A stretch of DNA of 64,000 nt from RGIG3135 sp964477115 (GCA_964477115.1 CAYZCY010000001.1:1-64000), one strand, 5' to 3'; shown: positions 54,846 to 64,000, counted from the first letter of the stretch. Notes: a model not told the origin generated them from the sequence alone. Numbers and translations: made by a program.

Positions 54846-55622
54846 TTATTTTCGTCGCAGAACAAGGTACTCGTTGCTTCGGTGATCCCTGCCGTCCTTG
54901 CGGTATCTATCCAATATTTCTGCCTGCGATTTGACGCCATCTATCAAGCGATCGATCTCGTCGTCTGTAAAGTGATGACAGTAGCGGCAGACGTCTTTCC
55001 TATCCTGCCAAGCAAGGAAATAGTCTCCGTCTTCAAGCTGATCAAGCTGTAAGCCTTCCCCTGAAAGACATTGGGAAAAGCTTTCATGTGCTTGCACGGC
55101 CTTAGCGCTCAGCTTCTCGTTGTCCATAAAACGCCAAAGTGACATCAGGGCAATACCTCCCGGCTTGAGCGCTTCGAGGATCATCGACAGCAGCAACTGC
55201 CGACTTTCAAAACCGGGAATATGATGGAAGAAACCGAAGCACGCTACCAAATCAAAGGTCTTAGGCGCAAGAATACCGCGCTCGAGCGAGCCATCACGAT
55301 TAAGAAGGCTTGCAACTATGTCACAGTCGATGTAACGGCACGAAACATCGAGATCAGCCATGGGCTCACAGTTATCCACGCAGCACACTTCGTAGGTAAG
55401 CGAGGCATCAAGATTCAAATACTTCTCAAAGCGCATGTTTCCGCAGGCAAGGTCAAGTACCTGAAGGGGTTCCCCGGATTCAGAAGAGAGAGCATGAATA
55501 TAAGGCAGAGCCCTAGACCAGCCGGGCCAGGAATTGTTCCTTGTTGCCGAAAAGCTCTCATGCACGCAAGCGTAGAAGCTCTTATTCAAGGCATTAAGGT
55601 AAAGCGCCGTTTCCCTATTCAT
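54846..55622 (-). CDS. Trm9/ALKBH8-like SAM methyltransferase
   Basis: A 258-residue class I methyltransferase. Motif I is VLDLACGN (55-62), followed by FDLVACFGFFHHIPG and EALKPGGIALMSLW. Upstream of motif I is ESFSATRNNSWPGW, matching the FSxTRxxxWP signature I recall from eukaryotic Trm9 and the ALKBH8 methyltransferase domain. Those methylate the cm5U that Elp3 makes at wobble U34. The ATG at 55622 lies inside the elp3 3' end (8-nt overlap), so the two are coupled. No Trm112-like partner was seen in the window. The specific role is inferred; generic methyltransferase is certain. Confidence 0.8.
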   Translation of the reverse strand: MNRETALYLNALNKSFYACVHESFSATRNNSWPGWSRALPYIHALSSESGEPLQVLDLACGNMRFEKYLNLDASLTYEVCCVDNCEPMADLDVSCRYIDCDIVASLLNRDGSLERGILAPKTFDLVACFGFFHHIPGFESRQLLLSMILEALKPGGIALMSLWRFMDNEKLSAKAVQAHESFSQCLSGEGLQLDQLEDGDYFLAWQDRKDVCRYCHHFTDDEIDRLIDGVKSQAEILDRYRKDGRDHRSNEYLVLRRK

Positions 55623-57459
55623 GGTCGAGAATCCTTGCATTCAAGTACAGGCCTTCGTCCGCAAATCCAAGCTTTCGATAGTATTCGCGCGTGCCAACGG
55701 CGCTGATCACGTTGACGGAATCATAGCCAGCCTCACGGCAAATGGCGAAGGCCCGCTCGATGAGCTTCTTGCCCAGACCCCTGTGCTGAGGACCGGAATT
55801 GGCTTCGTGCAAACGAGCGGCTCGCCCGTAGATATGTACTTCGCGAATCATTGCATGACCGGGTTTGATGGGAAGCCCCTGCTTAGCATACCGATGAAGA
55901 GCTTCCGGACGCGGCAAGGACAAACGCAAAAACCCAGCTATGCTCCCATCTTCTTTCACCCATTGAAGGAAGTGCTCGATAGACACATTTGTCTCATACG
56001 CGCTTTCCTCAAGCCTGAGCGATTCTGCGCTCGTGTCACTTGTGCTGACCTCGCGCATGCGGATTTCTCGGACATTGCGATTGCTGGCGAGCACGCGCTC
56101 CTCAACAGCTTGGCGAAGATTCGTCTTCTTGCTACCGGCCATGATGTCATGCGCCGATATGTCGCGAATCATACGAGATATTCGACCGTACTCAGGTGTC
56201 TCAAAAACCAAGTCCGCAAGCAACTCAATCAGGGAGTCGTCCGCGTACGGCTGCCAAGCGCCCTCATGATAGAGCTTCTCCAGCCCCGTCCCCTCAACGA
56301 GAACGCAGGGATAGAGCTTCACCTCATCGGGAATATAAGCGGGGTCATGCATGAACTTTAGGTAGCCGCTCTTGTCCAGATCGGGGTCAGAGCCGTAGAG
56401 ATTGAGCATATAGTGAGCATGGATCTTGAAACCGAATAACCTGAGAAGCTCGAAGGCGCGAGCAATATCTTCCGTGCTTGTTGATCGACGATTCATGCTA
56501 ATGACGTTTTCGTCAATGCTCTGAACTCCAATCTGCACTTTGGTACAGCCCAAACGCCTCAGCAAACAGAGGCTTTCGCAGGATAGCGTGTCGGGACGTG
56601 TTTCCACCACCAAGCCAACAACCCTATGCTTCGCGTTTTCGTTTCTTCTGTGCTCGCGATCCAGATCATCGAAACTCGATACTTGGACTTCATTGACCAT
56701 TTGCCATGCAAAAGACTTGCCGTAGAGCTCCTCAAAGGCCTGGTTGTAGTTGAGCTCCCCCGCAAAAATGCGTCGTTGTATATCACCGCAAGCCAGAGCA
56801 AGCTTATCAGGATCCTGCTCGAACCCAAAGTCCTCGTAGCGTTTACGGATTTCGAGCGCTTGCACATCCCTAAGCTGCTCGTCGTTGAGAGCGCGGAACA
56901 GTTCGGTAATAAACCAAATCTGATAAGACTGGGCATAATCGCTCCAAGAGCCGCCCAGCACTATGATCTCCACCTTGTCAGTAGCGTGCCCCATTTCAGT
57001 GAGCGCCTTCAAGCGTGATGACACTTGAAGGTAGGGATCAAAGTAGTTTCTCTCCGCTCGTTGGCAGGCAGGCTCATCGGTCAGATAGCTTTTCGGCATG
57101 CGAATGTCATTTGGGCAATACAGGCAGTTGCTGTTGCAGGGAGCCGGCTTGGTCACCACCGTGATCGTTGCAACTCCCGACGCGGTTCTTCGAGGTTTCA
57201 CCTGCAAGGTTTTCACGATGAGCTCGTCGAGATCATCGTCAACGTTCCAGGAAAGCCACGCATCGCTTTGCTCCCTGCGCGCGTTCAGATAATACAGGAG
57301 CGCCTTTTTCTTGGAGTTATGCTGGGAAACGTCTTGCACGCCGTGATTGCTGCTGCGGACCAACTGCGCAAGCCTCTCTTGGGAAAGAGAGCCCTCGTTG
57401 CGCAGTTCGGCAACAATAATATCGAGGAGCCTCTTGCGGATGGCTTCTTGAGAATGCAT
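55615..57459 (-). CDS. elp3: Elp3-family tRNA U34 radical-SAM acetyltransferase
   Basis: A 614-residue protein. The radical-SAM domain (residues ~95-400) has the cluster motif CNSNCLYC and VVETRPD, KVQIGVQS. The C-terminal GNAT domain has the Elp3 hallmark REVHIYGRAARL, then QHRGLGKKLIE and SAVGTREYYRKLGF. Elp3 carboxymethylates wobble uridine 34 using acetyl-CoA and SAM. It begins 22 nt after coaBC and overlaps a Trm9-like gene. Elp3 in bacteria is patchily distributed; MnmE/MnmG are the usual bacterial route and are not in this window. Confidence 0.93.
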   Translation of the reverse strand: MHSQEAIRKRLLDIIVAELRNEGSLSQERLAQLVRSSNHGVQDVSQHNSKKKALLYYLNARREQSDAWLSWNVDDDLDELIVKTLQVKPRRTASGVATITVVTKPAPCNSNCLYCPNDIRMPKSYLTDEPACQRAERNYFDPYLQVSSRLKALTEMGHATDKVEIIVLGGSWSDYAQSYQIWFITELFRALNDEQLRDVQALEIRKRYEDFGFEQDPDKLALACGDIQRRIFAGELNYNQAFEELYGKSFAWQMVNEVQVSSFDDLDREHRRNENAKHRVVGLVVETRPDTLSCESLCLLRRLGCTKVQIGVQSIDENVISMNRRSTSTEDIARAFELLRLFGFKIHAHYMLNLYGSDPDLDKSGYLKFMHDPAYIPDEVKLYPCVLVEGTGLEKLYHEGAWQPYADDSLIELLADLVFETPEYGRISRMIRDISAHDIMAGSKKTNLRQAVEERVLASNRNVREIRMREVSTSDTSAESLRLEESAYETNVSIEHFLQWVKEDGSIAGFLRLSLPRPEALHRYAKQGLPIKPGHAMIREVHIYGRAARLHEANSGPQHRGLGKKLIERAFAICREAGYDSVNVISAVGTREYYRKLGFADEGLYLNARILDHE

Positions 57460-57481
57460 GGCCAGCTACCACCAGTTCTTC

Positions 57482-58705
57482 TTAGTGAAAATGCTTTGCG
57501 CTTCGATCCCTCAGAGCTGCAGAGAGAATCTCATGGGCCATTTGAGATTTCGGCATGCATGCCAAATCCCATTCCCCGGATTCAGTGATAAGGACGGCTG
57601 CGTTGTCATCCGTTCCGAAGGCAAGCCCCTCCCCCACGCGATTTGCCACTATCATGTCCGCATTCTTCCGGGCAAGCTTAGCGCGACCGTTCTCAACAAG
57701 GTCATTGGTTTCCGCAGCAAATCCCACTACATAGCGATGTTCTTTTTGAGAAGCGAGCGTCTTTAAGATATCGGGGTTTTCGACCAAACTGATGCTGCCT
57801 AAGGCTTCATCATCAGCGCCCTTCTTGAGCTTTCGGTTTGAAGGATCAGCTGGACGATAGTCTGCCACCGCAGCAGCGAAGACGGCGATATCGCATGAGT
57901 TGAACGCTTCCTGTGCTGCGAAAAGCATCTCGCGCGCCGATTTAACCTGCATGAGCGTAGCCCCTTCCGGAGCCTCAAGCGACACGGGACCGGACACCAA
58001 GGTCACCGAAGCGCCGCGTGCTATGGCAGCTTCTGCAAGAGCATAGCCCATCTTGCCCGAGGAGTGGTTGGAGATGAAGCGAACCGCGTCTATGGCTTCA
58101 ATGGTAGGACCCGCTGTCACCATGACGGACAGCCCCCGCATATCGGTTTCGAATCCGCGCACCTCAGCCAGCTTAGCCAAGACGCAATCCACGATATAAG
58201 CAGGCTCGGGCATACGGCCTCGTCCCACATCGCCGCATGCCTGATAGCCCTCATCGGGTTCGAGAACCGTGTATCCCCTACGACGAAGCGTCTCAAGGTT
58301 GTCCTGAGTTGCCGCCGCTTCATACATCGCAACGTTCATGGCGGGCGCCAGCATAATGGGTGATCTCGTGGCCAAAGCAGTGGTGGTCAAAAGATCGTCC
58401 GCAATGCCGTGCGCAAGCTTTGCTGCAACATTAGCCGTACAGGGCGCAATCAAAAACAGGTCGCATTCCTGGGCAAGAGAGATGTGGTGAATGGGATCAC
58501 CAGGATTGTCGAACAAGCCCACAGCAACAGGTTCACGCGTAAGGGCACGGAAGGTCGTAGGCCCGACAAACTCTGAGGCATGCTCGGTCATGACGACCTT
58601 GCAGCGAACGCCCGCCTTCTGCAAAGCTCGAACGATCTCGCAGCTCTTGTAAGCCGCTATGCATCCGGTAACTCCAATGAGAACGCAGGGTTTTTGCACA
58701 GTCAT
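57482..58705 (-). CDS. coaBC: Bifunctional phosphopantothenoylcysteine decarboxylase/synthetase CoaBC
   Basis: A 407-residue two-domain enzyme of coenzyme A synthesis. The N-terminal flavin-dependent decarboxylase (CoaC) has GVTGCIAAYKS, the PXMNXXMW-type APAMNVAMY and ACGDVGRGRMPEP. The C-terminal synthetase (CoaB) has TAGPTIEAIDAVRFISNHSSGKMG-type sequence and KLKK. The ATG at 58705 follows GGAGC; a longer in-frame start is rejected. It lies 36 nt after hemH. Confidence 0.95.
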   Translation of the reverse strand: MTVQKPCVLIGVTGCIAAYKSCEIVRALQKAGVRCKVVMTEHASEFVGPTTFRALTREPVAVGLFDNPGDPIHHISLAQECDLFLIAPCTANVAAKLAHGIADDLLTTTALATRSPIMLAPAMNVAMYEAAATQDNLETLRRRGYTVLEPDEGYQACGDVGRGRMPEPAYIVDCVLAKLAEVRGFETDMRGLSVMVTAGPTIEAIDAVRFISNHSSGKMGYALAEAAIARGASVTLVSGPVSLEAPEGATLMQVKSAREMLFAAQEAFNSCDIAVFAAAVADYRPADPSNRKLKKGADDEALGSISLVENPDILKTLASQKEHRYVVGFAAETNDLVENGRAKLARKNADMIVANRVGEGLAFGTDDNAAVLITESGEWDLACMPKSQMAHEILSAALRDRSAKHFH

Positions 58706-58741
58706 GGCACTGCTCCAACCTAAAAGCTCAAACACTTAACC

Positions 58742-59761
58742 TCAAGATACGTAAGGCTCCAAAACATGAGTCAAAACGCGAAGATGAGCCTTGCTCTTGT
58801 TGAGGCAAGGCACGAACACGTAATCATCGTCGCAATAGGCTTCCCCCAGATTACGCTTGTTCGCCGCATAGAGCTCACGCAATTCAATATCGACATCATA
58901 GAGCGTTTCGAGACAATCGACGGCAAAGTTCGGGCACACGACAAAGACCCGGCCCTGACCCGCTCGCGCCCAACGATTGATCACATCTTTAGTGAAGGGC
59001 TGCAGCCAATCACGACCCTTGTCAAATCTGCTTTGATAGGAAATGGTCCACCTTTTGCGGTCGAGGCCGAGTTCACTTGCAATGTGCAGACTCGACGAAC
59101 CGGTCTGAAGCTCGTAAGTATCACCAGCTTCAATGTCCGTAAGAGGTATTGAATGATAGGAGAACAGCAGGCGATCATTACCCTCTGGGTCAAAGCCGGC
59201 ATTGATGATAGAGGAAGCCAAAGCTTTGATGTAGATGGGGTCTTCGCTGTAGTTGTCGATGAATTCCAAGCGCCCCTTGAAGCGAAGCTTCTTTACAGCC
59301 TTATCAACGCCATCCCGAATGGATCCGACCGTGCAATAGGCGCTTTGCGGGTACAGGGGCAGCACGATGATGCGATTGCAACCCTTTTCAATGAGCTCCT
59401 TCATTCCCGCTTGAATGGAGGGATTGGAGTAGCTGTAGCCCTGGGCTACGATGACGTTTTGCCCGGTTCTTCGATAATAAGCCTGCAGGCCCGCCGTCAG
59501 CATTTCCTGATTCACAAGCAAAGGAGAGCCGTCTTCGGTCCATATTCGCTCATACTTTGCAGCGGATGCCTTCGAACGCTTGGGAAGAATGAACAGGTGG
59601 AGAATGAACCACCATGCTACGCGATTCATAGGACAAATGCGCGGATCCATGAGGAACTTAGCCAGATACCTCTTAACTGCGCGGGGCGTTGCTTCTTCGG
59701 GCGTTCCCGTATTGACAAGAAGAACGCCTAAAGGCTGAGCGCTGTATTTCTCGTTAGCCAT
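58742..59761 (-). CDS. hemH: Ferrochelatase (protoporphyrin or coproporphyrin)
   Basis: A 339-residue chelatase. It has VLLVNTGTPEEATP at the N-terminus, FSYHSIP with the metal-binding His, YQSRFDKGRDWLQP and CPNFAVDCLETLYD. Actinobacteria usually use the coproporphyrin-dependent variant (CpfC). No other heme genes are in the window. The ATG at 59761 follows GGAGG and overlaps the rluD stop by 8 nt; the in-frame extension upstream is a rluD shadow. Confidence 0.92.
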   Translation of the reverse strand: MANEKYSAQPLGVLLVNTGTPEEATPRAVKRYLAKFLMDPRICPMNRVAWWFILHLFILPKRSKASAAKYERIWTEDGSPLLVNQEMLTAGLQAYYRRTGQNVIVAQGYSYSNPSIQAGMKELIEKGCNRIIVLPLYPQSAYCTVGSIRDGVDKAVKKLRFKGRLEFIDNYSEDPIYIKALASSIINAGFDPEGNDRLLFSYHSIPLTDIEAGDTYELQTGSSSLHIASELGLDRKRWTISYQSRFDKGRDWLQPFTKDVINRWARAGQGRVFVVCPNFAVDCLETLYDVDIELRELYAANKRNLGEAYCDDDYVFVPCLNKSKAHLRVLTHVLEPYVS

Positions 59762-60806
59762 AGATAATTCCCTCCACACTTGGGATGGGAGCGCTCGACT
59801 GAAGGGCCGCAACGAGCTTCCCCTCTTCGGTCTTGCCCATGCTGCGTGGCGCAAGGTCTTCGAGCGCGCATCTCAAATCACTCGGAAGATTGTCGACAAA
59901 CTCCATCCGTTCAGAGGTAATCGGATGATCGAAGGCAATCTTGTATGAATGCAAGAACTGCCTCAGCAAGCCCAGCTGCGATGTCTCTTCGCGAGGAGAA
60001 TAGGTGTTGTAAACAGGATCCCCAACGATAGGATGCTTGGTGTACTGCATGTGAACGCGAATCTGATGAGTTCGACCGGTGAACAGCTTGCAATCGATGA
60101 GGGTGTAGCCGTCATCTCCCCGATGAGACTCGAATCGCTCGAGCACCTTGAAAGTGGTAATGGCCTCACGAGAGGAAACCGACTCCCGCACGGCCATTTT
60201 GGTGCGCTCGCTTGCATCGCGCGCGATGGGTGCATCGATCATGCCCGTATCGTGGGCAATAATGCCGTTTACGAGAGCAAGATAATGGCGATCAACCATA
60301 CGCCGGCGAATGTCATCCATAAGAATGTTTCCCGCCTCGTCGGTCTTTGCGGCCAGCATGAGGCCGCTCGTGTCACGATCCAGACGATGAACGATTCCGA
60401 GACGGTCATCTTCTCCTTGAACATTGCAAAGCTTCTCAGCGCCGCAGTGATAGATAAGCGCGTTTACCAAAGTTCCGTCATGATGATCTACCGAAGGATG
60501 GCAGACAAGGCCAATCTGCTTAGAAAGAACGATGAGATCATCGTCCTCGAAGCGAATATCGAGGTCAATGGGCTGACCTTTGACTTCGTAGTCGAGCTGA
60601 GTGTCTTCGATGGCGCAAAGGATCTCATCCTGCAGTTTGAGGATATGCTTCTTCGCAACCGGCACGCCATTGACGAGAACCTCACCCGCCTCAACGGCAC
60701 GAGCAGCACTAGAGCGGCTCTCGTAAATTCCCCTGTCATAGAGCATGGTATCGAGGCGCATTCCTGCGTCGTCAGAAGTGGCAATATGTTTATGCAGACG
60801 CGTCAT
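59754..60806 (-). CDS. rluD: RluA-family 23S rRNA pseudouridine synthase (RluD-like)
   Basis: A 350-residue enzyme. An N-terminal S4 domain (RLDTMLYDRGIYESRSSAARAV-type, ~17-75) is followed by the catalytic domain with HRLDRDTSGL, whose second Asp is the nucleophile, and FTGRTHQIRVHM. The start at 60806 is preceded by GGTGGGG; a GTG 9-12 nt earlier is possible. It lies 60 nt after lspA and overlaps hemH. Confidence 0.9.
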   Translation of the reverse strand: MTRLHKHIATSDDAGMRLDTMLYDRGIYESRSSAARAVEAGEVLVNGVPVAKKHILKLQDEILCAIEDTQLDYEVKGQPIDLDIRFEDDDLIVLSKQIGLVCHPSVDHHDGTLVNALIYHCGAEKLCNVQGEDDRLGIVHRLDRDTSGLMLAAKTDEAGNILMDDIRRRMVDRHYLALVNGIIAHDTGMIDAPIARDASERTKMAVRESVSSREAITTFKVLERFESHRGDDGYTLIDCKLFTGRTHQIRVHMQYTKHPIVGDPVYNTYSPREETSQLGLLRQFLHSYKIAFDHPITSERMEFVDNLPSDLRCALEDLAPRSMGKTEEGKLVAALQSSAPIPSVEGIIYG

Positions 60807-60865
60807 AGGCCCCACCACGCTTGTTGATTCCGATAATTTAAACGCTTGACTATAAGCACAAGGCT

Positions 60866-61426
60866 TCACTTAGATTGTGCGCTTTTCCTAAAACCGTATA
60901 GCAGACTTACAAAGAAAACAACGAAACCGCAAGTAACTCCGATATCGGCTACGTTAAACACCGGAAACTCAATGAACACGGGTTCGATGAAATCAACCAC
61001 GTAGCCTAAAACGAAACGATCGATTGCGTTTCCCACGCCGCCCGCAAACACGAGCGAAAGCCCGATAGCTTCGCCAATACTCGAATCGGGAGCCATCTTG
61101 AACAGGTAGCCCAGGAGCAGAAGGCAAATGAGCAAGGAGAACACCCCGAGGGCAAAGGTGGAATCGGAAAACATGCTCCACGCAGCGCCCGTATTGTGAA
61201 CCAGACGGAACCTGAAGATCCCCAAGAAGGGGCCCGCAATCACCTCGCCCAAGTCAAATGAGTTGAAATAGCTCTTACTTGCCTGGTCAAAGATAAGCCA
61301 GAGCGCAACGACCAAACCAAAGAACTTGGCGTTTCTCAAGCGAAAATCGAAAGAGACGGGCTCCACCGAAGAGGGGCCCGTCGTATCTTTCTCAATGCTA
61401 GTGTCGTGTTGCGCGTCGAGATTCAA
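60866..61426 (-). CDS. lspA: Lipoprotein signal peptidase II
   Basis: A 186-residue aspartyl membrane protease that removes the signal peptide of prolipoproteins, such as the one at 36971. Four helices are seen. Catalytic Asp residues lie in GNAIDR and FNVADI. About 30 polar residues precede the first helix, longer than usual. It follows ileS by 12 nt, the classic ileS-lspA order. Confidence 0.95.
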   Translation of the reverse strand: MNLDAQHDTSIEKDTTGPSSVEPVSFDFRLRNAKFFGLVVALWLIFDQASKSYFNSFDLGEVIAGPFLGIFRFRLVHNTGAAWSMFSDSTFALGVFSLLICLLLLGYLFKMAPDSSIGEAIGLSLVFAGGVGNAIDRFVLGYVVDFIEPVFIEFPVFNVADIGVTCGFVVFFVSLLYGFRKSAQSK

Positions 61427-61438
61427 GCAACAACCCGC

Positions 61439-64000
61439 CTACTCAGTCTCAAAGCCAATGGCTTCGAGAGCATCTCCGCAGCGCTTACATACATCTTGGT
61501 GAGCAGGGTTGCCACCGAGCGTGCGGATATTCCAGCAACGCGGGCACTTTTCGCCCTCGGCAACCCCCACGCTGGCCACAGGCTCCTCAACATCTGCCGC
61601 ATCAAACTTAACGGAAGCAACGATGAACAGCTCCTCAAGCACGCCCTCGGCGAAGGACTCGGCGACATCGACGATATCCTGCGATGCGGTGATGGTAATG
61701 GCTGCTTCCTGGCTCTTGCCGATAACCTTGGCGGTACGCGCCTCCTCGAGCGCCTTGGTAACGACCTCGCGGATAGCCATCATCTGGTCGAAGTTGGCAA
61801 CGAGCTCCTCAGCGTTATCAGGCAAAGCGGGAACGAAGTCCTCCCTGACCGGCCAGCCAGCAAGCTGCACGCTTGCCTCACGGCCTTCACGGTTGCGCTC
61901 AGCGGGCGGATAGTGCTCCCAAACCTCATCGGTAGTGAAGGAGATGATGGGAGAAAGAACGCGAACCATAACCTCGAGGATGTTCATGAGGACGGTCTGG
62001 GCAGCACGACGCGGCAGGGCCTTGGGTGCCTCAGCGTAGAGACGGTCTTTCACAACGTCCATGTAGACGGCGGAAAGGTCGTTCACGAAATCGTATGCGA
62101 CGCGGTATACGGTGTTGTAGCGATACGCTTCGTAGCCAGCTTCCACATCGGTAAGCAGCTTGTAGGTGCGAACCATAGCCCACTGGTCGATGGGCTCGAG
62201 CTCATCCCAAGAGCTCACTGCGTCAACGTAAGGATCGAAGTCATCAAGGTTGCCAAGCAGGAAGCGATAAGTGTTGCGGAAGCGACGATATGCATCGGAC
62301 ACCTGCTTCAGGATGTTGTCGGAAATGCTGACATCCTGAGAGTAGTCAACACTCGAAACCCACAGACGAAGGACATCAGCGCCAAACTTGGACATAACAT
62401 CAGCAGGGTCGACGCCGTTACCAAGCGACTTGGACATCTTGCGTCCCTGCTCGTCAACAGTAAAGCCGCAATGCATAACCGACTTGTAGGGCGGAACGCC
62501 GTAAGCGCCTACGCTCGTCAAAAGCGAGGACTGGAACCAACCGCGATGCTGGTCAGAGCCCTCGAGGTACATGTCTGCCGGGAAGGTAAGGCCCTCAGAT
62601 GCGCGGTGTCGGCAAACGCTCGTATGGGTAACGCCGGACTCCCACCACACGTCAAGAATGTCCTTTTCGGGAATCAGCTCGGTGCAACCGCACTTCTCGC
62701 AGGCGGTACCTGCGGGCAGGTATTCGCTCGGCTGCTTGATAAACCAAGCATCGGCGCCTTCGCTGTTGAAAAGGTCGATAACGGCGTCAAAGGTCTCCTC
62801 GGTCGCAACCGTTGCATCGCACTTGGCACACTTGAACACAGGAATCGGAACACCCCAGGAACGCTGACGCGAAATGCACCAATCAGGGCGGTCGGCAACC
62901 ATAGACCCGATACGATTAGAAGCCCACTCGGGAATCCAGCGAACCTCGTTTTGGATGGCGTTGAGCGCATTGCCGCGAAGGTCATTCTTCTCCATAGAGA
63001 CGAACCACTGGTCGGTGGCGCGGAAGATAACCGGCTGATGGCAACGCCAGCAATGCGGGTAGGAATGCAGGATATCTTGCTTGGCAACGAGCGTTCCCTG
63101 CTCCTTGAGCCACTCGATGATGACAGGATTCGCCTCATCGGTGTCAAGACCGGCAAACTGAGCGGCCTCGTCGGTGAAGCAGCCGTTGTCGTCAACGGGC
63201 ATGAGCAGCGGGATGTCAAACTCAAGACCCACCAGGTAGTCATCCTGACCATGACCGGGAGCCGTGTGGACAGCGCCAGTGCCGGTATCTAGGGTGACGT
63301 GGTCGCCATAGATGATCTGACCCTTGAGGTCATGGCGAACAGGGCAGGTATAGGTCAGGCCGCACATCTGCTTACCCTTAAGCACCGCAGGTTCGCCGGC
63401 ATCGTCGCAGACAAAAGAATAGTCTTTCCAACCGGCAATTTCGGCAACGTTTGCAACCAGCTCACGCGCCATGATGATGTTGCCTGCTTCGCTAAGAACC
63501 ATGACATAGTCGGCATCGGGAGCAAGACTTACGGCCGTATTGGCAGGAAGAGTCCACGGAGTAGTGGTCCAAATGAGGATGTAGGCGTCACCCTGGGCAC
63601 CGTAGGCCTCAAAGACACCCGGCAGAGCGTCCATCTTAAACTTCACGAAAATGGAGGGCGAAGTCTCATCGGAATACTCGATCTCGGCCTCCGCAAGGGC
63701 GGTGTGGCAGCGCTTGCACCAATGGATGGGCTTGCGGCCGCGGTAGACGGAACCCTTCAGGTACATCTCCTTGAAAATCTCCACGTTGCCGGATTCGAAA
63801 TTCGGAGTGAAGGTGAGGTAGGGATGATCCCAGTCGGCATTGACGCCAAGGCGCTTGAAGCCATCACGCTGAACGTCAACGTATTTCTCGGCCCATTCGC
63901 GGCAAAGACGGCGAAGCTCGGGCTGAGAAGTCTTTGCCATCTTCTCCTTGCCAAGGGTGACCTCAACCATATGCTCGATGGGCTGACCATGGCAGTCCCA
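61439..64000 (-). CDS. ileS: Isoleucyl-tRNA synthetase, 5' end outside the window
   Basis: The C-terminal 853 residues of IleS. The frame stays open to the window edge (WDCHGQPIEH, just after where the HIGH motif would lie), so the start is not visible. An internal ATG at 63970 is not the start. KMSKS is present in GRKMSKSLGN. The anticodon-binding domain and the C-terminal zinc finger (CPRCWN...CKRC) show it is the bacterial type. It heads the run lspA-rluD-hemH-coaBC-elp3-methyltransferase. Any T-box leader would be outside. Confidence 0.96.
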   Translation of the reverse strand, partial: WDCHGQPIEHMVEVTLGKEKMAKTSQPELRRLCREWAEKYVDVQRDGFKRLGVNADWDHPYLTFTPNFESGNVEIFKEMYLKGSVYRGRKPIHWCKRCHTALAEAEIEYSDETSPSIFVKFKMDALPGVFEAYGAQGDAYILIWTTTPWTLPANTAVSLAPDADYVMVLSEAGNIIMARELVANVAEIAGWKDYSFVCDDAGEPAVLKGKQMCGLTYTCPVRHDLKGQIIYGDHVTLDTGTGAVHTAPGHGQDDYLVGLEFDIPLLMPVDDNGCFTDEAAQFAGLDTDEANPVIIEWLKEQGTLVAKQDILHSYPHCWRCHQPVIFRATDQWFVSMEKNDLRGNALNAIQNEVRWIPEWASNRIGSMVADRPDWCISRQRSWGVPIPVFKCAKCDATVATEETFDAVIDLFNSEGADAWFIKQPSEYLPAGTACEKCGCTELIPEKDILDVWWESGVTHTSVCRHRASEGLTFPADMYLEGSDQHRGWFQSSLLTSVGAYGVPPYKSVMHCGFTVDEQGRKMSKSLGNGVDPADVMSKFGADVLRLWVSSVDYSQDVSISDNILKQVSDAYRRFRNTYRFLLGNLDDFDPYVDAVSSWDELEPIDQWAMVRTYKLLTDVEAGYEAYRYNTVYRVAYDFVNDLSAVYMDVVKDRLYAEAPKALPRRAAQTVLMNILEVMVRVLSPIISFTTDEVWEHYPPAERNREGREASVQLAGWPVREDFVPALPDNAEELVANFDQMMAIREVVTKALEEARTAKVIGKSQEAAITITASQDIVDVAESFAEGVLEELFIVASVKFDAADVEEPVASVGVAEGEKCPRCWNIRTLGGNPAHQDVCKRCGDALEAIGFETE

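Noticed and set aside
61406..63292. Open frame of 628 residues antisense to ileS
   Set aside because: IleS is certain from KMSKS and zinc motifs; the antisense product matches no family.

Overview
The window looks like part of a draft or metagenome-assembled chromosome from an anaerobic actinobacterium of class Coriobacteriia (Eggerthella/Slackia/Cryptobacterium relatives). The base composition is moderate by eye, about half G+C. The placement is inferred from gene content: Gram-positive-type SOS boxes (GAAC-N4-GTTC), CarD, SpoVS in a non-spore context, RNase J plus RNase Y, an Ech-type hydrogenase, indolepyruvate:ferredoxin oxidoreductase with phenylacetate-CoA ligase, and menaquinone-type prenyltransferase. 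It is not proven. No phage, insertion sequence, CRISPR array or rRNA was seen. A run of exactly 100 N (27234-27333) is a scaffold gap that truncates hflX and lexA.

Region 1 (1-23.7 kb, all plus strand) is a dense housekeeping block. It holds phoH-ybeY-dgkA-era-(zinc-ribbon PASTA protein)-recO, then rpsO and pnp, dapB and dapA, RNase J, ftsK with a RodZ-like gene, yajQ, rimO with a fused pgsA-cinA gene, recA-recX, and rny with a GHKL ATPase and spoVS. Three main RNA-decay enzymes (PNPase, RNase J, RNase Y) and YbeY lie within 22 kb.

Region 2 (23.7-29.7 kb) holds miaB-miaA-hflX, the gap, and lexA facing a divergent, previously unlisted 51-residue membrane peptide gene. Their shared promoter carries three SOS boxes, two of them forming a perfect inverted pair. 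nrdR, dut and a small membrane protein follow. recA has an SOS box in its promoter spacer as well.

Region 3 (29.9-38.6 kb) holds carD, pntAB (proton-translocating transhydrogenase), a low-molecular-weight tyrosine phosphatase, a class A PBP with PASTA domain and a charged 7-residue repeat tail, a lipoprotein, and menA.

Region 4 (38.6-54.3 kb, minus strand) carries energy metabolism and envelope genes: paaK-ACT-dacA-(zinc-ribbon FHA)-iorA-iorB-gluQ; a second CDP-alcohol phosphatidyltransferase with a VanW/G5 protein; and a complete six-gene echABCDEF hydrogenase operon. Together iorAB, paaK and ech suggest fermentation of aromatic 2-oxo acids to aryl-CoA. The reduced ferredoxin would be reoxidised by Ech to H2 with ion pumping.

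Region 5 (54.6-64 kb, minus strand) holds tRNA-Pro(GGG) and a probable operon ileS (5' end outside the window)-lspA-rluD-hemH-coaBC-elp3-methyltransferase. The last gene resembles eukaryotic Trm9/ALKBH8 wobble-uridine methyltransferases and overlaps elp3 by 8 nt. This suggests a bacterial Elp3-Trm9-like tRNA modification pair.
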